Assembly: GCA_002478865.1 (NCBI GenBank)
Contig: DLJZ01000004.1
Location: 26,460-90,459, forward strand
DNA length: 64,000 nt
Reading direction: 5' to 3'
DNA from: Hungatella sp. UBA7603
GTDB taxonomy: Bacteria; Bacillota; Clostridia; Lachnospirales; Lachnospiraceae
Part shown: positions 33,784 to 42,076 of the stretch, in pieces
How positions within the stretch are numbered: the stretch's first letter is position 1
Layout: each line of letters starts with the position of its first letter
The notes under the pieces: model-generated
Database searches by the model: none
The model's input: the letters and a program-made list of their open reading frames with translations, nothing else
What the model was told of the DNA's origin: nothing
Position numbers and translations under genes: made by a program

Positions 33784-33837
33784 ATTATAAAGTTGAAATC
33801 TTAATTAGGGGAAAAAGGAATCTTAAAATTTATTAAG
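33784..33837 (-). promoter_or_regulatory. Promoter and candidate operator of the citrate lyase operon
   Basis: A TATAAT -10 lies at 33789-33784 on the minus strand, but the -35 position reads TCCCCT. The plus strand carries TCTTAA (33799-33804), 17 bases, then CTTAAAATTTATTAAG (33822-33837), matching the arrangement before the citrate transporter at 24140-24178. The weak -35 suggests dependence on an activator bound here. Confidence 0.7.
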
Positions 33838-33846
33838 ACAGAAAGT

Positions 33847-33890
33847 GCTGTAAACTCAATGTTTTTTTCTGAAAACATCAAATTTACAGC
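33847..33890. other. Long stem-loop between citX and citD
   Basis: GCTGTAAA (33847-33854) pairs with 33883-33890 and an inner ATGTTTT (33859-33865) pairs with 33872-33878. No T run follows on the minus strand, so it is either a weak citX terminator or part of the citD control region. Confidence 0.45.
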
Positions 33891-33921
33891 CCAATATACC
33901 AACAATTATCTGACAATTAAT

Positions 33922-34461
33922 TCAACGCACCTCTAACAGCCATGATTTTATTATGTCCTCGACTCGCTTATATAATTCTTCTATCGTATGGTTCCTGCTG
34001 CGACCACAAGCTTTTGCTTCCTGACCGCAAAGCAGACATCTGCGAACTGTTGTTCCAAGCTGCTCTCTGCTCATTCCTTTTCCAGATTTATCATAAACAT
34101 CAATATCAAAAAGCCTTCCTAATGGATGAGTTTCTTCTATATCTATCATGATTTTTTTTATTAATAAGGGATCTTCACTTTTTACTGCTAGTATTTTCAA
34201 GCAGCCCTCTTTTTTTATGATTTCCATTTCTTCTTCCACCAGAATCTTTTGCTCCTGCAAGGAGTCGAAGATTGCTTGTCCACCCGCCTGAAATGCTTTC
34301 ATAATATCAGGGGAAGTTTTTCTCGGACCTGGAATGTTCATACCGATCGCTACAATTACAGAATCCTTGTGTGCTTCTTTAAACTTACTTTGTAGCCAAA
34401 CTTTTTCTTCACGGAAGTTCAGCATCTCTTCTAAGGTCACAAGCTCTTGTTGGTCTTTCAT
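33922..34461 (-). CDS. citX: Apo-citrate lyase phosphoribosyl-dephospho-CoA transferase
   Basis: Attaches the prosthetic group made by CitG to the CitD serine. 179 residues with CitX motifs: M-N-I-P-G-P-x-K near residue 40, P-L-G-R-L-F-D-I-D-V near 115, and the C-terminal R-R-C-L-L-C-G followed by A-C-x-R-S-R-x-H. ATG 34461 has GGAAGGG upstream and lies inside the end of the MATE gene (53-base overlap in another frame), so it is probably co-transcribed and coupled with that gene. A gap of about 175 bases holding the lyase promoter separates it from citD. Confidence 0.92.
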   Translation of the reverse strand: MKDQQELVTLEEMLNFREEKVWLQSKFKEAHKDSVIVAIGMNIPGPRKTSPDIMKAFQAGGQAIFDSLQEQKILVEEEMEIIKKEGCLKILAVKSEDPLLIKKIMIDIEETHPLGRLFDIDVYDKSGKGMSREQLGTTVRRCLLCGQEAKACGRSRNHTIEELYKRVEDIIKSWLLEVR

Positions 34462-35782
34462 CTTCTACTTCCCTTCCTATTTTTTTAATTTTTACTGCCA
34501 GTGGAATTACCATCAATACCCACACAATGGGTTCCGCTACCATAATTCCCAGGTAGCTGAGCGCAGGAGCCAGGAACATGGCGATGGCTACTTTTCCCAC
34601 AAGCTCTATAAAGCTTGATACCACCGGTGTCTTATGATCTCCAGTTCCCTGAAGTGCATTCCTAAAAATAGATATGGAAGCAGCTACAACATAAAAAAGA
34701 GAATTGATTCTTAAATATAACGTAGCGGTATGAACAATGTCTCCATTCACAGTACCAGTTACCAGTTTTATCAAAATTGGTGCTACCGTATAGCTTAATA
34801 AAATCATTCCTCCAGACCAAATCCAGGTAATGGTCAGAGCACATCTAAGCCCCAGTCGAATCCTGTCTTTTTTTCCAGCCCCCATATTTTGGCCACAAAA
34901 AGTAGCCATCGTAACTCCCATAACAGAAAAAGGCAACATAAAAAATTCAGTTAATTTACGAGCTGCCGTATGGGCGACGATAATTTCCATGCCAAACGTA
35001 TTGATGACCCGCTGAAGGGACAGGGTTCCAAAAAATACCAGTGACATCATAAGTGCCATGGAAAGACCGGAAGAATATAGTTCCTTTGCTTCCACCAAGG
35101 TAATCTTAAAATCCTTTAAGCGAAACCGGAACACAGGATAACGCTTCATCATATAAAACAAACATAAAAATGCAGAAACTAACTGGGCAATCACGGTGGC
35201 AATTGCAGCACCTGAAACTCCAAGCTTTAGATCATACACAAATAAAATGGCAAGAAATATGTTTAAAAGGCTAGAGCCCATAAGAAACAAAAGAGGAGCA
35301 ACGGTATCTCCCACGGATCGTAAAATATTGGCACATGCGTTGTATAACATAGTCATGAACATTCCAAGTAAAATAATTCTGATATATCCTTTTGCATCTG
35401 CAAGAAGCGCAACCGGAACGTTTAATAAATCTAAGAAAAACGGAAGTCCTCCCACGCAAATTAGGGTCAGAAAAAGAGAGGTCAGGGTCCCTAATAACAG
35501 TCCTCCCGCGGAGTAACGCCTGATCCCCTCTTTATCCCCGGCTCCAAAGCTTTTTGCAGTCAAAAGTGCAAAACCGCCGGTGAGCCCGGATAAAAAACCT
35601 ATAAATAAAGTACTGATCGATGTGGTGGCCCCCACTGCTGCCAGGGCCTTTTCCCCTAAGATACTTCCTACGATTCTGGTATCTGCCAAGCTGTAAAAAA
35701 GCTGAAAGACATTGCCAAGAGCCACTGGCACAGCAAATGTCAACATTATTTTGGCAGGATTCCCTTTTGTTAAGTCTTTCAT
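34409..35782 (-). CDS. MATE-family efflux transporter
   Basis: Na+ or H+ coupled exporter of small organic molecules. 457 residues with about twelve helices in two MatE halves, and family motifs near the start (A-V-P-V-A-L-G-N, Y-S-L-A-D-T-R-I-V-G) and in the second half (N-M-G-A-G-K-K-D-R). ATG 35782 is used; the longer frame would begin at TTG 35818. It begins four bases after the stop of a small upstream gene and overlaps citX by 53 bases. Substrate is unknown; the overlap with citX hints at co-regulation but does not show a citrate role. Confidence 0.88.
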   Translation of the reverse strand: MKDLTKGNPAKIMLTFAVPVALGNVFQLFYSLADTRIVGSILGEKALAAVGATTSISTLFIGFLSGLTGGFALLTAKSFGAGDKEGIRRYSAGGLLLGTLTSLFLTLICVGGLPFFLDLLNVPVALLADAKGYIRIILLGMFMTMLYNACANILRSVGDTVAPLLFLMGSSLLNIFLAILFVYDLKLGVSGAAIATVIAQLVSAFLCLFYMMKRYPVFRFRLKDFKITLVEAKELYSSGLSMALMMSLVFFGTLSLQRVINTFGMEIIVAHTAARKLTEFFMLPFSVMGVTMATFCGQNMGAGKKDRIRLGLRCALTITWIWSGGMILLSYTVAPILIKLVTGTVNGDIVHTATLYLRINSLFYVVAASISIFRNALQGTGDHKTPVVSSFIELVGKVAIAMFLAPALSYLGIMVAEPIVWVLMVIPLAVKIKKIGREVEDERPTRACDLRRDAELP

Positions 35783-35786
35783 GTGC

Positions 35787-36089
35787 CTATAAAGTCTGAG
35801 ATATGGTAAAATCTGCAAAGCCCGAAATCATGGGATAAGAAGCGCTGTTTTTGAAAGGAGCAGTTATGGTTCCTTTTACATAAAAGCTAAAGGCCGGGCG
35901 GTGGTTATTGATCTTGTTCAGGTTCTTTATCAGCCTCTCGTTTTTCCCCAGCTCTCCTATGTAATTTCCATTCTGATTGTAAATCTCCGTTCCATAGAAC
36001 TTGCCCAGGATGGTACCGTCACATGCAACTAGATAGTCCTTTTGCTGGACACCTACGTAGTTGCCTTCCCAACTCCAGTATCTAACCAT
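35787..36089 (-). CDS. Small beta-rich protein resembling the 4-fold beta flower family
   Basis: Protein of about 100 residues without signal peptide or membrane segment. It contains repeated short beta units of the kind W-E-G-N-Y-V-G-V, D-G-T-I-L-G-K-F and N-Q-N-G-N-Y-I-G-E-L, as in the 4-fold beta flower group of uncharacterised proteins. I chose ATG 36089 (AAAGG upstream); earlier codons lie in a divergent promoter region. Its stop is four bases before the MATE start, suggesting one transcript with MATE and citX. Function is unknown. Confidence 0.65.
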   Translation of the reverse strand: MVRYWSWEGNYVGVQQKDYLVACDGTILGKFYGTEIYNQNGNYIGELGKNERLIKNLNKINNHRPAFSFYVKGTITAPFKNSASYPMISGFADFTISQTL

Positions 36090-36257
36090 TCTTTCAACAC
36101 CTTTCCTATTTTTATTAATCATCATACACCATTCTTTGCCAAAAAGAAACACTCCTACCATAAGACATTGATAAAATTTAAACCTACACTGGATTTTTCT
36201 TTGGATCTGTTATATAATACTGCAAAATACAGAACAAAACATGCACAGGAGGACATT

Positions 36258-37286
36258 ATGGGATTTCATTATATCAATCATCTGCCGAGCCCGGAAGAAA
36301 TCAAGGAAAGCTATCCACTTCCGACTGAATTTAAAGCCCTTAAATTAGAACGAGATCAGGCCATCAGCGACGTATTTACCGGGGCAAGCGATAAATTTCT
36401 TGTTATCATTGGTCCCTGTTCTGCTGACAACGAAGATTCTGTTTCCGATTATGTCAACCGGCTTGCAAAAGTACAGGAAAAAACAAAAGATAGACTGATT
36501 CTTATTCCAAGAATTTACACCAACAAACCACGCACCACGGGAGAGGGATACAAAGGCATGCTCCATCAGCCAGATCCTGAGAAAAAACCGGACATGCTGG
36601 AAGGACTGATCGCCATTCGCAGAATGCACATGAAGGTCTTAACAGAAACAGGCTTATCCACAGCCGACGAGATGCTTTATCCAGAAAACTTAACGTATCT
36701 TGATGACGTTATGTCCTATATCGCCATTGGCGCCCGCTCTGTGGAGAATCAACAGCACCGTCTCACCTCCAGCGCCTGTGATGTACCAGTTGGCATGAAG
36801 AATCCTACCAGCGGAGATTTATCCGTTATGCTTAACTCTGTGGTAGCTGCCCAACAGGCCCATGATTTCACATATCGTGGCTTCGAGGTAAAAAGCAGTG
36901 GAAATCCTCTTGCTCATACCATATTAAGAGGCGCAGTCAACAAACATGGTCAATGCATTCCAAACTATCATTTTGAAGATCTTTTTCTGCTTCATGAAAT
37001 GTATGGAAGACGCAACCTGGCTAATCCAGCTTGCATCGTAGATGCCAACCATTCCAATTCCAACAAAAAATATATGGAACAAATCCGCATCTCCAAGGAA
37101 GTTCTTCACAGTCGCAGACATGCAGCAGAGATCAGCTCACTTGTTAAGGGACTGATGATCGAAAGCTACATCGAGCCCGGTGCCCAAAAGGTGGGGGATG
37201 GCTGCTATGGAAAATCCATTACGGATCCTTGTCTTGGCTGGGAGGCATCTGAACGCCTGCTCTATGAGATTGCTGAACTAGTATAA
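36258..37286 (+). CDS. 3-deoxy-7-phosphoheptulonate (DAHP) synthase, class I
   Basis: First step of the shikimate pathway: phosphoenolpyruvate plus erythrose 4-phosphate to DAHP. 342 residues, close to the AroF/G/H size, with I-I-G-P-C-S-A, P-R-T-T-G-E-G-Y-K-G (substrate-binding), G-A-R-S-V-E-N-Q-Q-H-R and I-V-D-A-N-H-S-N-S-N-K. ATG 36258 is set by AGGAGG 5 bases upstream; the 72 codons before it cross the promoter (TATAAT at 36213-36218). The N-terminal extension that mediates feedback control in the E. coli enzymes looks mostly present, but which aromatic acid inhibits it cannot be told. Confidence 0.95.
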   Translation: MGFHYINHLPSPEEIKESYPLPTEFKALKLERDQAISDVFTGASDKFLVIIGPCSADNEDSVSDYVNRLAKVQEKTKDRLILIPRIYTNKPRTTGEGYKGMLHQPDPEKKPDMLEGLIAIRRMHMKVLTETGLSTADEMLYPENLTYLDDVMSYIAIGARSVENQQHRLTSSACDVPVGMKNPTSGDLSVMLNSVVAAQQAHDFTYRGFEVKSSGNPLAHTILRGAVNKHGQCIPNYHFEDLFLLHEMYGRRNLANPACIVDANHSNSNKKYMEQIRISKEVLHSRRHAAEISSLVKGLMIESYIEPGAQKVGDGCYGKSITDPCLGWEASERLLYEIAELV

Positions 37287-37301
37287 AATACTTTAACATA
37301 C

Positions 37302-37353
37302 AAAAATAGAGTGAATGACGGGAGTAGAAACCTCCATCATTCACTCTATTTTT
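37302..37353. terminator. Bidirectional terminator between DAHP synthase gene and uppP
   Basis: A 17-bp stem (37302-37318 with 37337-37353), A-rich then T-rich, overlapping the uppP stop by two bases. Confidence 0.88.
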
Positions 37354-38188
37354 ATAGACCAATCACTGCTGATATGCCAAAATATAAAATCACCACAGTT
37401 CCAAGCACGATTCTGTAGTATCCGAAGAATTTAAAATCATGTTGTCTGATATATCCCATTAAGAACTTGATGGCGTAGATGGAAACCACAAAGGCAACTA
37501 CCATACCAAGGATCAGATAAACTATCTGTGACCCACTAAAGTTTGATCCGTATTTCACAACCTTTAAAAGACTTGCGCCAAACATAACCGGGATTCCAAG
37601 AAAAAAGGAAAACTCTGCAGAAGCCGCTCTAGAACATCCTAATATCATGGCACCAAGAATGGTAGCACCGGACCTTGATGTACCAGGAATGAGAGCCAGA
37701 AGCTGGAAAAGACCTACATAGAGGGCTGTCTGATAAGAGATATCTCCCACCTTTTGCACATCAAAGGTCTTATATTGATTCCTGTTCTCAATGACCAGAA
37801 ATAACACACCGTAGATAATTAAGGTAGCCGCAACCACATAGCCATTCATTAAGTATTCATCAAGGATATCATCGACTAAGAATCCAATAATCGCTGCCGG
37901 CATACAAGCCAAGATGATCTTGCTCCATAAAACTAAAGTGGCCTTTGTCTGGGCCGGCTTCTTTTTTAGGGAAAAAGGATTTAGCTTATCAAAGTATAAT
38001 ACGACGACCGCAAGTATGGCTCCTAACTGGATCACAACCAAAAACATGTTCTTGAAGTCTGCCGGCTGGCTCAGGTGAATAATCTCATCCACTAATATCA
38101 TGTGGCCGGTGCTGCTGATTGGAAGCCACTCGGTAAACCCTTCTACAATTCCCAGTACCAGAACTTTTAAAATCTCTAAAATATTCAT
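37352..38188 (-). CDS. uppP: Undecaprenyl-diphosphatase
   Basis: Membrane enzyme recycling the lipid carrier of cell-wall synthesis; also gives bacitracin tolerance. 278 residues, about eight helices, with both BacA signatures: E-G-F-T-E-W-L-P-I-S-S-T-G-H near residue 17 and P-G-T-S-R-S-G-A-T near 165. ATG 38188 follows AGAGGG. It lies 15 bases after ung, last in the hisH-hisF-ung-uppP run. Confidence 0.96.
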   Translation of the reverse strand: MNILEILKVLVLGIVEGFTEWLPISSTGHMILVDEIIHLSQPADFKNMFLVVIQLGAILAVVVLYFDKLNPFSLKKKPAQTKATLVLWSKIILACMPAAIIGFLVDDILDEYLMNGYVVAATLIIYGVLFLVIENRNQYKTFDVQKVGDISYQTALYVGLFQLLALIPGTSRSGATILGAMILGCSRAASAEFSFFLGIPVMFGASLLKVVKYGSNFSGSQIVYLILGMVVAFVVSIYAIKFLMGYIRQHDFKFFGYYRIVLGTVVILYFGISAVIGL

Positions 38189-38203
38189 TCCATACCCTCT
38201 GCT

Positions 38204-38881
38204 TTATTTTATATTTTCGATCTGCCAGTCGATCGGCTCAACTCCATTGGCTTTTAAAAAGGCATTGGCCTTGCTAAAATGTTTACAACCAAAAAACCCT
38301 CGGTATGAGGAAAGCGGACTGGGATGTGGCGCTTCCAATATGAGGTGTTTGGGGTTTGTAAGCATTGCTTTCTTATTCTGGGCTGGACGACCCCAAAGAA
38401 GAAATACCATAGGCCGGTCCTCTTCATTTAAGATACGGATTGCTGCATCGGTAAACTTCTCCCAACCAATTCCCTGATGAGAGTTGGCTGCATGAGCGCG
38501 AACCGTAAGAACCGTATTTAAAAGCATGACTCCTTGATCTGACCACTTCTTTAGATAGCCATGGCTTGGAATCTCACAACCTAAGTCGTCACTTAGTTCC
38601 TTATAAATATTTACAAGAGACGGCGGGATGTCAACATCAGGTTTTACGGAGAAACAAAGACCGTGTGCCTGACCATGATTATGATAAGGATCCTGACCTA
38701 ATATCACTGCCTTTACCTTAGATAGAGGGGTGAACATAAACGCATTAAATATATCATCAGGTTCCGGGAAAACCTTTCCTGATTCATATTCTTGCTTCAC
38801 CTTTTGATAAAGTTCCCTGTAATACGGCTTTTTAAACTCCTCACTTAAGGGGGATTTCCAGTCATTTTCAATTGCTCCCAT
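38204..38881 (-). CDS. ung: Uracil-DNA glycosylase (family 1)
   Basis: Removes uracil from DNA. 225 residues, the usual size. The water-activating loop G-Q-D-P-Y-H lies near residue 61, followed by G-L-C-F-S-V, and the minor-groove loop H-P-S-P-L-S near 186. ATG 38881 follows AAAGGAG. Sixteen bases separate it from hisF and fifteen from uppP, so it is transcribed with them although unrelated in function. Confidence 0.97.
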   Translation of the reverse strand: MGAIENDWKSPLSEEFKKPYYRELYQKVKQEYESGKVFPEPDDIFNAFMFTPLSKVKAVILGQDPYHNHGQAHGLCFSVKPDVDIPPSLVNIYKELSDDLGCEIPSHGYLKKWSDQGVMLLNTVLTVRAHAANSHQGIGWEKFTDAAIRILNEEDRPMVFLLWGRPAQNKKAMLTNPKHLILEAPHPSPLSSYRGFFGCKHFSKANAFLKANGVEPIDWQIENIK

Positions 38882-38897
38882 TTTTTCTCCTTTGCAT

Positions 38898-39659
38898 CTA
38901 AATCCTTACGGGTATCCCTGAATTCTTTAAATACCCCTTTAATTCCATAATATCAAGTTCTTTGTAATGAAACAGGGAAGCTGCCAGTGCGGCATCTGCC
39001 TTCCCTTCTGTTAAGGCATGTTTAAAATGTTCCATGGTTCCTGCACCCCCGGAGGCAATGACTGGAACGGAAACATTCTCTGCAATGATACGGTTTAATT
39101 CATTGTCATATCCAGCTTTTGTACCGTCGCAATCCATGCTGGTAAGGAGTATCTCCCCGGCGCCAAGACGGTCTGCTTCTCTTGCCCACTCTACGGCATC
39201 AAGTCCGGTATCAAGCCTTCCACCATTTTTATAGACGCTCCAGCCGCTTCCGTCTTCCCGTCTTTTGGCGTCAATCGCAACTACCACACACTGACGACCA
39301 AACTTATCTGCGGCATCGGAAATGAGCCTTTTATTATTAAGTGCGGAAGAATTAATGGAAATCTTATCTGCGCCTTCTCTTAAGAGCATCTTAAAATCAT
39401 CAACGGTTCGGATTCCTCCTCCAACAGTAAAAGGAATGAACACCTTCTCTGCCACCCGGCGCACCATATCCACCACGGTGCTTCGGTTATCTGAGGAAGC
39501 GGTAATATCTAAAAACACCAGTTCATCTGCTCCTGCTTTATCATAGGCCGCCGCAATCTCTACAGGATCACCAGCATCCTTTAAATCTACGAAATTAACT
39601 CCTTTTACCACTCTTCCATTATGCACGTCCAGGCATGGTATGATTCTTTTCGTCAGCAT
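38898..39659 (-). CDS. hisF: Imidazole glycerol phosphate synthase, cyclase subunit
   Basis: Uses ammonia from HisH to form imidazole glycerol phosphate and AICAR in histidine synthesis. 253-residue (beta/alpha)8 barrel with the catalytic Asp in C-L-D-V (residue 11) and in A-I-D-A-K (about 130), and phosphate loops V-G-G-G-I-R and A-S-G-G-A-G. ATG 39659 follows GGAGGAG. It starts 11 bases after hisH. The other histidine genes are not in this window. Confidence 0.97.
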   Translation of the reverse strand: MLTKRIIPCLDVHNGRVVKGVNFVDLKDAGDPVEIAAAYDKAGADELVFLDITASSDNRSTVVDMVRRVAEKVFIPFTVGGGIRTVDDFKMLLREGADKISINSSALNNKRLISDAADKFGRQCVVVAIDAKRREDGSGWSVYKNGGRLDTGLDAVEWAREADRLGAGEILLTSMDCDGTKAGYDNELNRIIAENVSVPVIASGGAGTMEHFKHALTEGKADAALAASLFHYKELDIMELKGYLKNSGIPVRI

Positions 39660-39670
39660 CCGGCTCCTCC

Positions 39671-40279
39671 TTAGGTCAGTTCAATGAAATTTTTTAAGAT
39701 TTTAAGACCTGTATCACTGCTCTTTTCTGGATGGAACTGGCAGCCAAATACATTTCCCCGTTCCACCGAGGCACCAAAGGTTAGACCATACTCCGCCGTT
39801 GCTGCCACATCGGATTGCCGCTCTGCTTCTAAATAATATGAATGAACAAAGTAAACATATTCCCCAGAATGAATTCCTTTAAAAAGTTTAGCTTCTGGCT
39901 TTATATTAAGAGAGTTCCAACCCATATGGGGAACCTTCAAACCAAGGGTCTCCGGGAATCGAATGATTTTGCCTGGCAATAACCCAAGGCCTTTGACTCC
40001 TTCTGACTCCTGGCTGCTTTCGAAAAAGAGCTGAAGTCCCAGACAAATTCCAAGAAGGGGAGTCCCCTTTTCTGCCACCTTTTGAATTACTTCCACCAGT
40101 CCATACTGATGAAGCTTTTCCATAGCTTCTCCAAATGCCCCCACTCCAGGGAGTATTACTTTATCCGCAGAAAGGAGTATTTCCTTATCCCTTGATATAA
40201 CAGGGTTTTCACCTAAGGAAACCAGGGCTTTTTCCACACTTTTTAAATTTCCGGCATCGTAGTCAATAATCGCAATCAT
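39671..40279 (-). CDS. hisH: Imidazole glycerol phosphate synthase, glutaminase subunit
   Basis: Hydrolyses glutamine and channels ammonia to HisF. 202 residues. Class I amidotransferase triad visible: Cys in G-I-C-L-G-L-Q (about residue 81), His and Glu in Q-F-H-P-E-K-S near 183-185. The ATG at 40279 is chosen because AAAGAGG precedes it; the longer frame would use GTG 40288, inside that ribosome site. First gene of the hisH-hisF-ung-uppP unit. Confidence 0.97.
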   Translation of the reverse strand: MIAIIDYDAGNLKSVEKALVSLGENPVISRDKEILLSADKVILPGVGAFGEAMEKLHQYGLVEVIQKVAEKGTPLLGICLGLQLFFESSQESEGVKGLGLLPGKIIRFPETLGLKVPHMGWNSLNIKPEAKLFKGIHSGEYVYFVHSYYLEAERQSDVAATAEYGLTFGASVERGNVFGCQFHPEKSSDTGLKILKNFIELT

Positions 40280-40350
40280 GGCAGCCACCTCTTTACGCCT
40301 TTTTTCAACATTTTAGCACAGTCCCTTGTAATGCACAACGCAAAAAACAA

Positions 40351-40965
40351 CTATAAATTACGAAGAAATTCTAAAGAATTTTCTGAAATGGATTCCGCTT
40401 TTCCTTTTACTGTGTCGGATAATTGAGAAAAGGAGCCGTGAATCCGGTATAAATGAGCCTTATTATTAATAGAAGCTGTTTTCTCAAAGGGCCATCGAAT
40501 AACGGTAGGTGTCTGAAATCCTACCCCCAGTTCCAGAATAGTCACTCTTTTATTTAAGGTAGCAGAAAGCCAGTAGGTATAAGCATTCCACTGGGGAAGA
40601 TACCCCTCTTCGATGTAATCCTCCGCCTGTATGGTATTCCCTGTAAGCGGTTGTCCACAGTGAGGGCAGATATCATCTGGGATTTCTCCTTGCTCCCAGA
40701 TATCCTTTGTACATGATTTGGAGCACTGTCTCCAGGTTACATTGCCGCAAGGTGCTACGATTCTTTTCTGGTGTAAGGATGATTTCCTGATCTCTCCATC
40801 TGTTACCGTAGTTACAATAAAATAATCCTTATTCTGAATCAATTCTAAAAGTTTATCATAAAGAACCTGTATGTCTTCGGCTTCCTGGGATTTCCACTCT
40901 TCCCCGATTCCAATTAATAGTTTTTCACAATTTTTTATTTCTTCCACTAATGTTTCTTTTATCAT
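40351..40965 (-). CDS. Sir2-like NAD-binding fold protein with zinc cysteines
   Basis: Unassigned cytoplasmic protein of 204 residues. Order of elements: L-L-I-G-I-G-E-E-W (Rossmann-type first strand), D-Y-F-I-V-T-T-V-T-D-G (as in the sirtuin T-x-N-x-D region), a four-cysteine set (C near 93, C near 101-105 and C-P-H-C near 120), and I-L-E-L-G-V-G-F-Q-T-P, then a terminal N-K-A-H-L-Y-R-I-H. This resembles Sir2/DHS-like domains, but the catalytic histidine motif of true deacylases is not clear. It may bind NAD or ADP-ribose derivatives. GGTGG lies nine bases before ATG 40965. It is probably separate from hisH (72-base gap). Confidence 0.6.
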   Translation of the reverse strand: MIKETLVEEIKNCEKLLIGIGEEWKSQEAEDIQVLYDKLLELIQNKDYFIVTTVTDGEIRKSSLHQKRIVAPCGNVTWRQCSKSCTKDIWEQGEIPDDICPHCGQPLTGNTIQAEDYIEEGYLPQWNAYTYWLSATLNKRVTILELGVGFQTPTVIRWPFEKTASINNKAHLYRIHGSFSQLSDTVKGKAESISENSLEFLRNL

Positions 40966-41045
40966 AATAGTTATCCACCTTTTGTTAGAAGTATTTCTTT
41001 ATTATACATCAATGGGAATCTTAAGAAAAGATGGAAATTCTGAAC

Positions 41046-41075
41046 TTGCGGCCCTCTATGTATCTATGCTATACT
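41046..41075 (+). promoter_or_regulatory. Promoter of the DUF4430/ECF operon
   Basis: TTGCGG (41046-41051), 18-base spacer and an extended -10, TGCTATACT ending at 41075. The leader before the ATG is only about 35 bases, too short for a riboswitch. Confidence 0.6.
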
Positions 41076-41115
41076 AATTCATGCATGAAAGATAAACAAA
41101 GGAAGTAAGCCATCT

Positions 41116-41547
41116 ATGAATAAACATATTAAGCTTTCTCCCTTACTGGGAGGCTTTGCTGCTATTGCAGTTTTAACACTACTGCTCGTTATATACAGTC
41201 TGACAAGACCAGTTACCATGGTAGGAACAAAGAGTATTTCCATTGATGTCGCATATGAAGATGGAACGAAAGAGCATTATGAGACCACCACGGAAGCTCA
41301 ATTTCTGCTGGAGGCCACTGAGTCCATTCCTGATCTTAAGATAGAAGGAAACAAAAGCGACGAATTTGGTCTTATGATAACTTCCATCAATGGGACAAGC
41401 GCCGATTATCAAAAGGACCATGCCTACTGGGCTATTCTTTTGGATGGGGAGCCTTGCAGTTATGGAATTAGCCAGCAACCTATAAAGGATAAGGAAACAT
41501 ATACGTTTCAGTATACCTCTGCAAAAGAGGAGGCTGCAAAGCCATGA
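41116..41547 (+). CDS. DUF4430-domain membrane-anchored protein
   Basis: Extracellular protein held by one N-terminal helix (about residues 12-32), 143 residues. The remaining domain, ending in A-Y-W-A-I-L-L-D-G-E-P-C-S-Y-G-I-S and a T-Y-T-F-Q-Y strand, fits DUF4430, a fold related to the cap domain of transcobalamin-type vitamin carriers. The stop overlaps the start of an ECF S component by four bases (ATGA), so the two are made together. A likely role is presenting a small ligand, perhaps a corrinoid, to the S component; this is inference. Confidence 0.8.
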   Translation: MNKHIKLSPLLGGFAAIAVLTLLLVIYSLTRPVTMVGTKSISIDVAYEDGTKEHYETTTEAQFLLEATESIPDLKIEGNKSDEFGLMITSINGTSADYQKDHAYWAILLDGEPCSYGISQQPIKDKETYTFQYTSAKEEAAKP

Positions 41548-42053
41548 AACCCCTTCCCAAACTGACGACCAATGAGCTGGTACGAGATGCTCTGCTTGCT
41601 TCAATTTTATTTGTCAGCCAGGTAAGTCTTGCCTGGATCAGTAACGTGGAGTTAGTCTCCCTGCTGCTGATTTTATATACTCTGGTATTTAAAAAACACG
41701 TATGGCTGATCCTGTACGTGTTTATTGTATTGGAGGGACTTGTTTATGGGTTTGGGTTGTGGTGGTTTTCCTACCTTTATGTATGGCCGATTCTTCCAGC
41801 CGCAGTATTTCTCTTTATCAGAGTAACTCCACCAAAGCCATTTGTCATATCCATCTTATCTGGAATATTTGGTATGCTCTTTGGTTTATTCTGCGCCTTA
41901 TCCTACCTGGTACTCGCAGGTCCTGGTGCGGCTTTTGTCTGGTGGACTGCCGGAATTCCCTTTGACATCGTACATGGAATCGGTAATTTTGTTCTGTCCC
42001 TCATCTTGTTTTCGCCGTTATATCGGCTTCTTACTGCATTAAATCGAATCTAA
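41544..42053 (+). CDS. ECF transporter S component (substrate-binding membrane protein)
   Basis: Six-helix membrane protein of 169 residues with the L-x-x-x-A-L-L-A-S-I-L-F-V opening of ECF S components (A-x-x-x-A in helix 1 for docking to the T subunit) and an aromatic- and glycine-rich middle. It would bind a vitamin or metabolite and use shared EcfAA'T units encoded elsewhere. Vitamin identity is not readable; a corrinoid is possible because of the DUF4430 partner. No cobalamin riboswitch is present. It is followed 23 bases later by an rRNA methyltransferase gene. Confidence 0.82.
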   Translation: MKPLPKLTTNELVRDALLASILFVSQVSLAWISNVELVSLLLILYTLVFKKHVWLILYVFIVLEGLVYGFGLWWFSYLYVWPILPAAVFLFIRVTPPKPFVISILSGIFGMLFGLFCALSYLVLAGPGAAFVWWTAGIPFDIVHGIGNFVLSLILFSPLYRLLTALNRI

Positions 42054-42076
42054 TTAAGAAAAAGGAGTAATTGCTT

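Noticed and set aside
33847..33890. Terminator for citX
   Set aside because: A stem is present but no T run follows on the minus strand, so it was listed only as a stem-loop.
34409..34461. Frameshift joining MATE and citX
   Set aside because: Both proteins are full length with their own family ends and citX has its own ribosome site, so a true overlap is more likely.
36042..36257. N-terminal extension of DAHP synthase
   Set aside because: It crosses the promoter and overlaps the divergent small gene; ATG 36258 has AGGAGG and fits the family start.
40966..41115. Cobalamin riboswitch before the DUF4430/ECF genes
   Set aside because: The leader is only about 35 bases from the predicted start and shows no B12-box.
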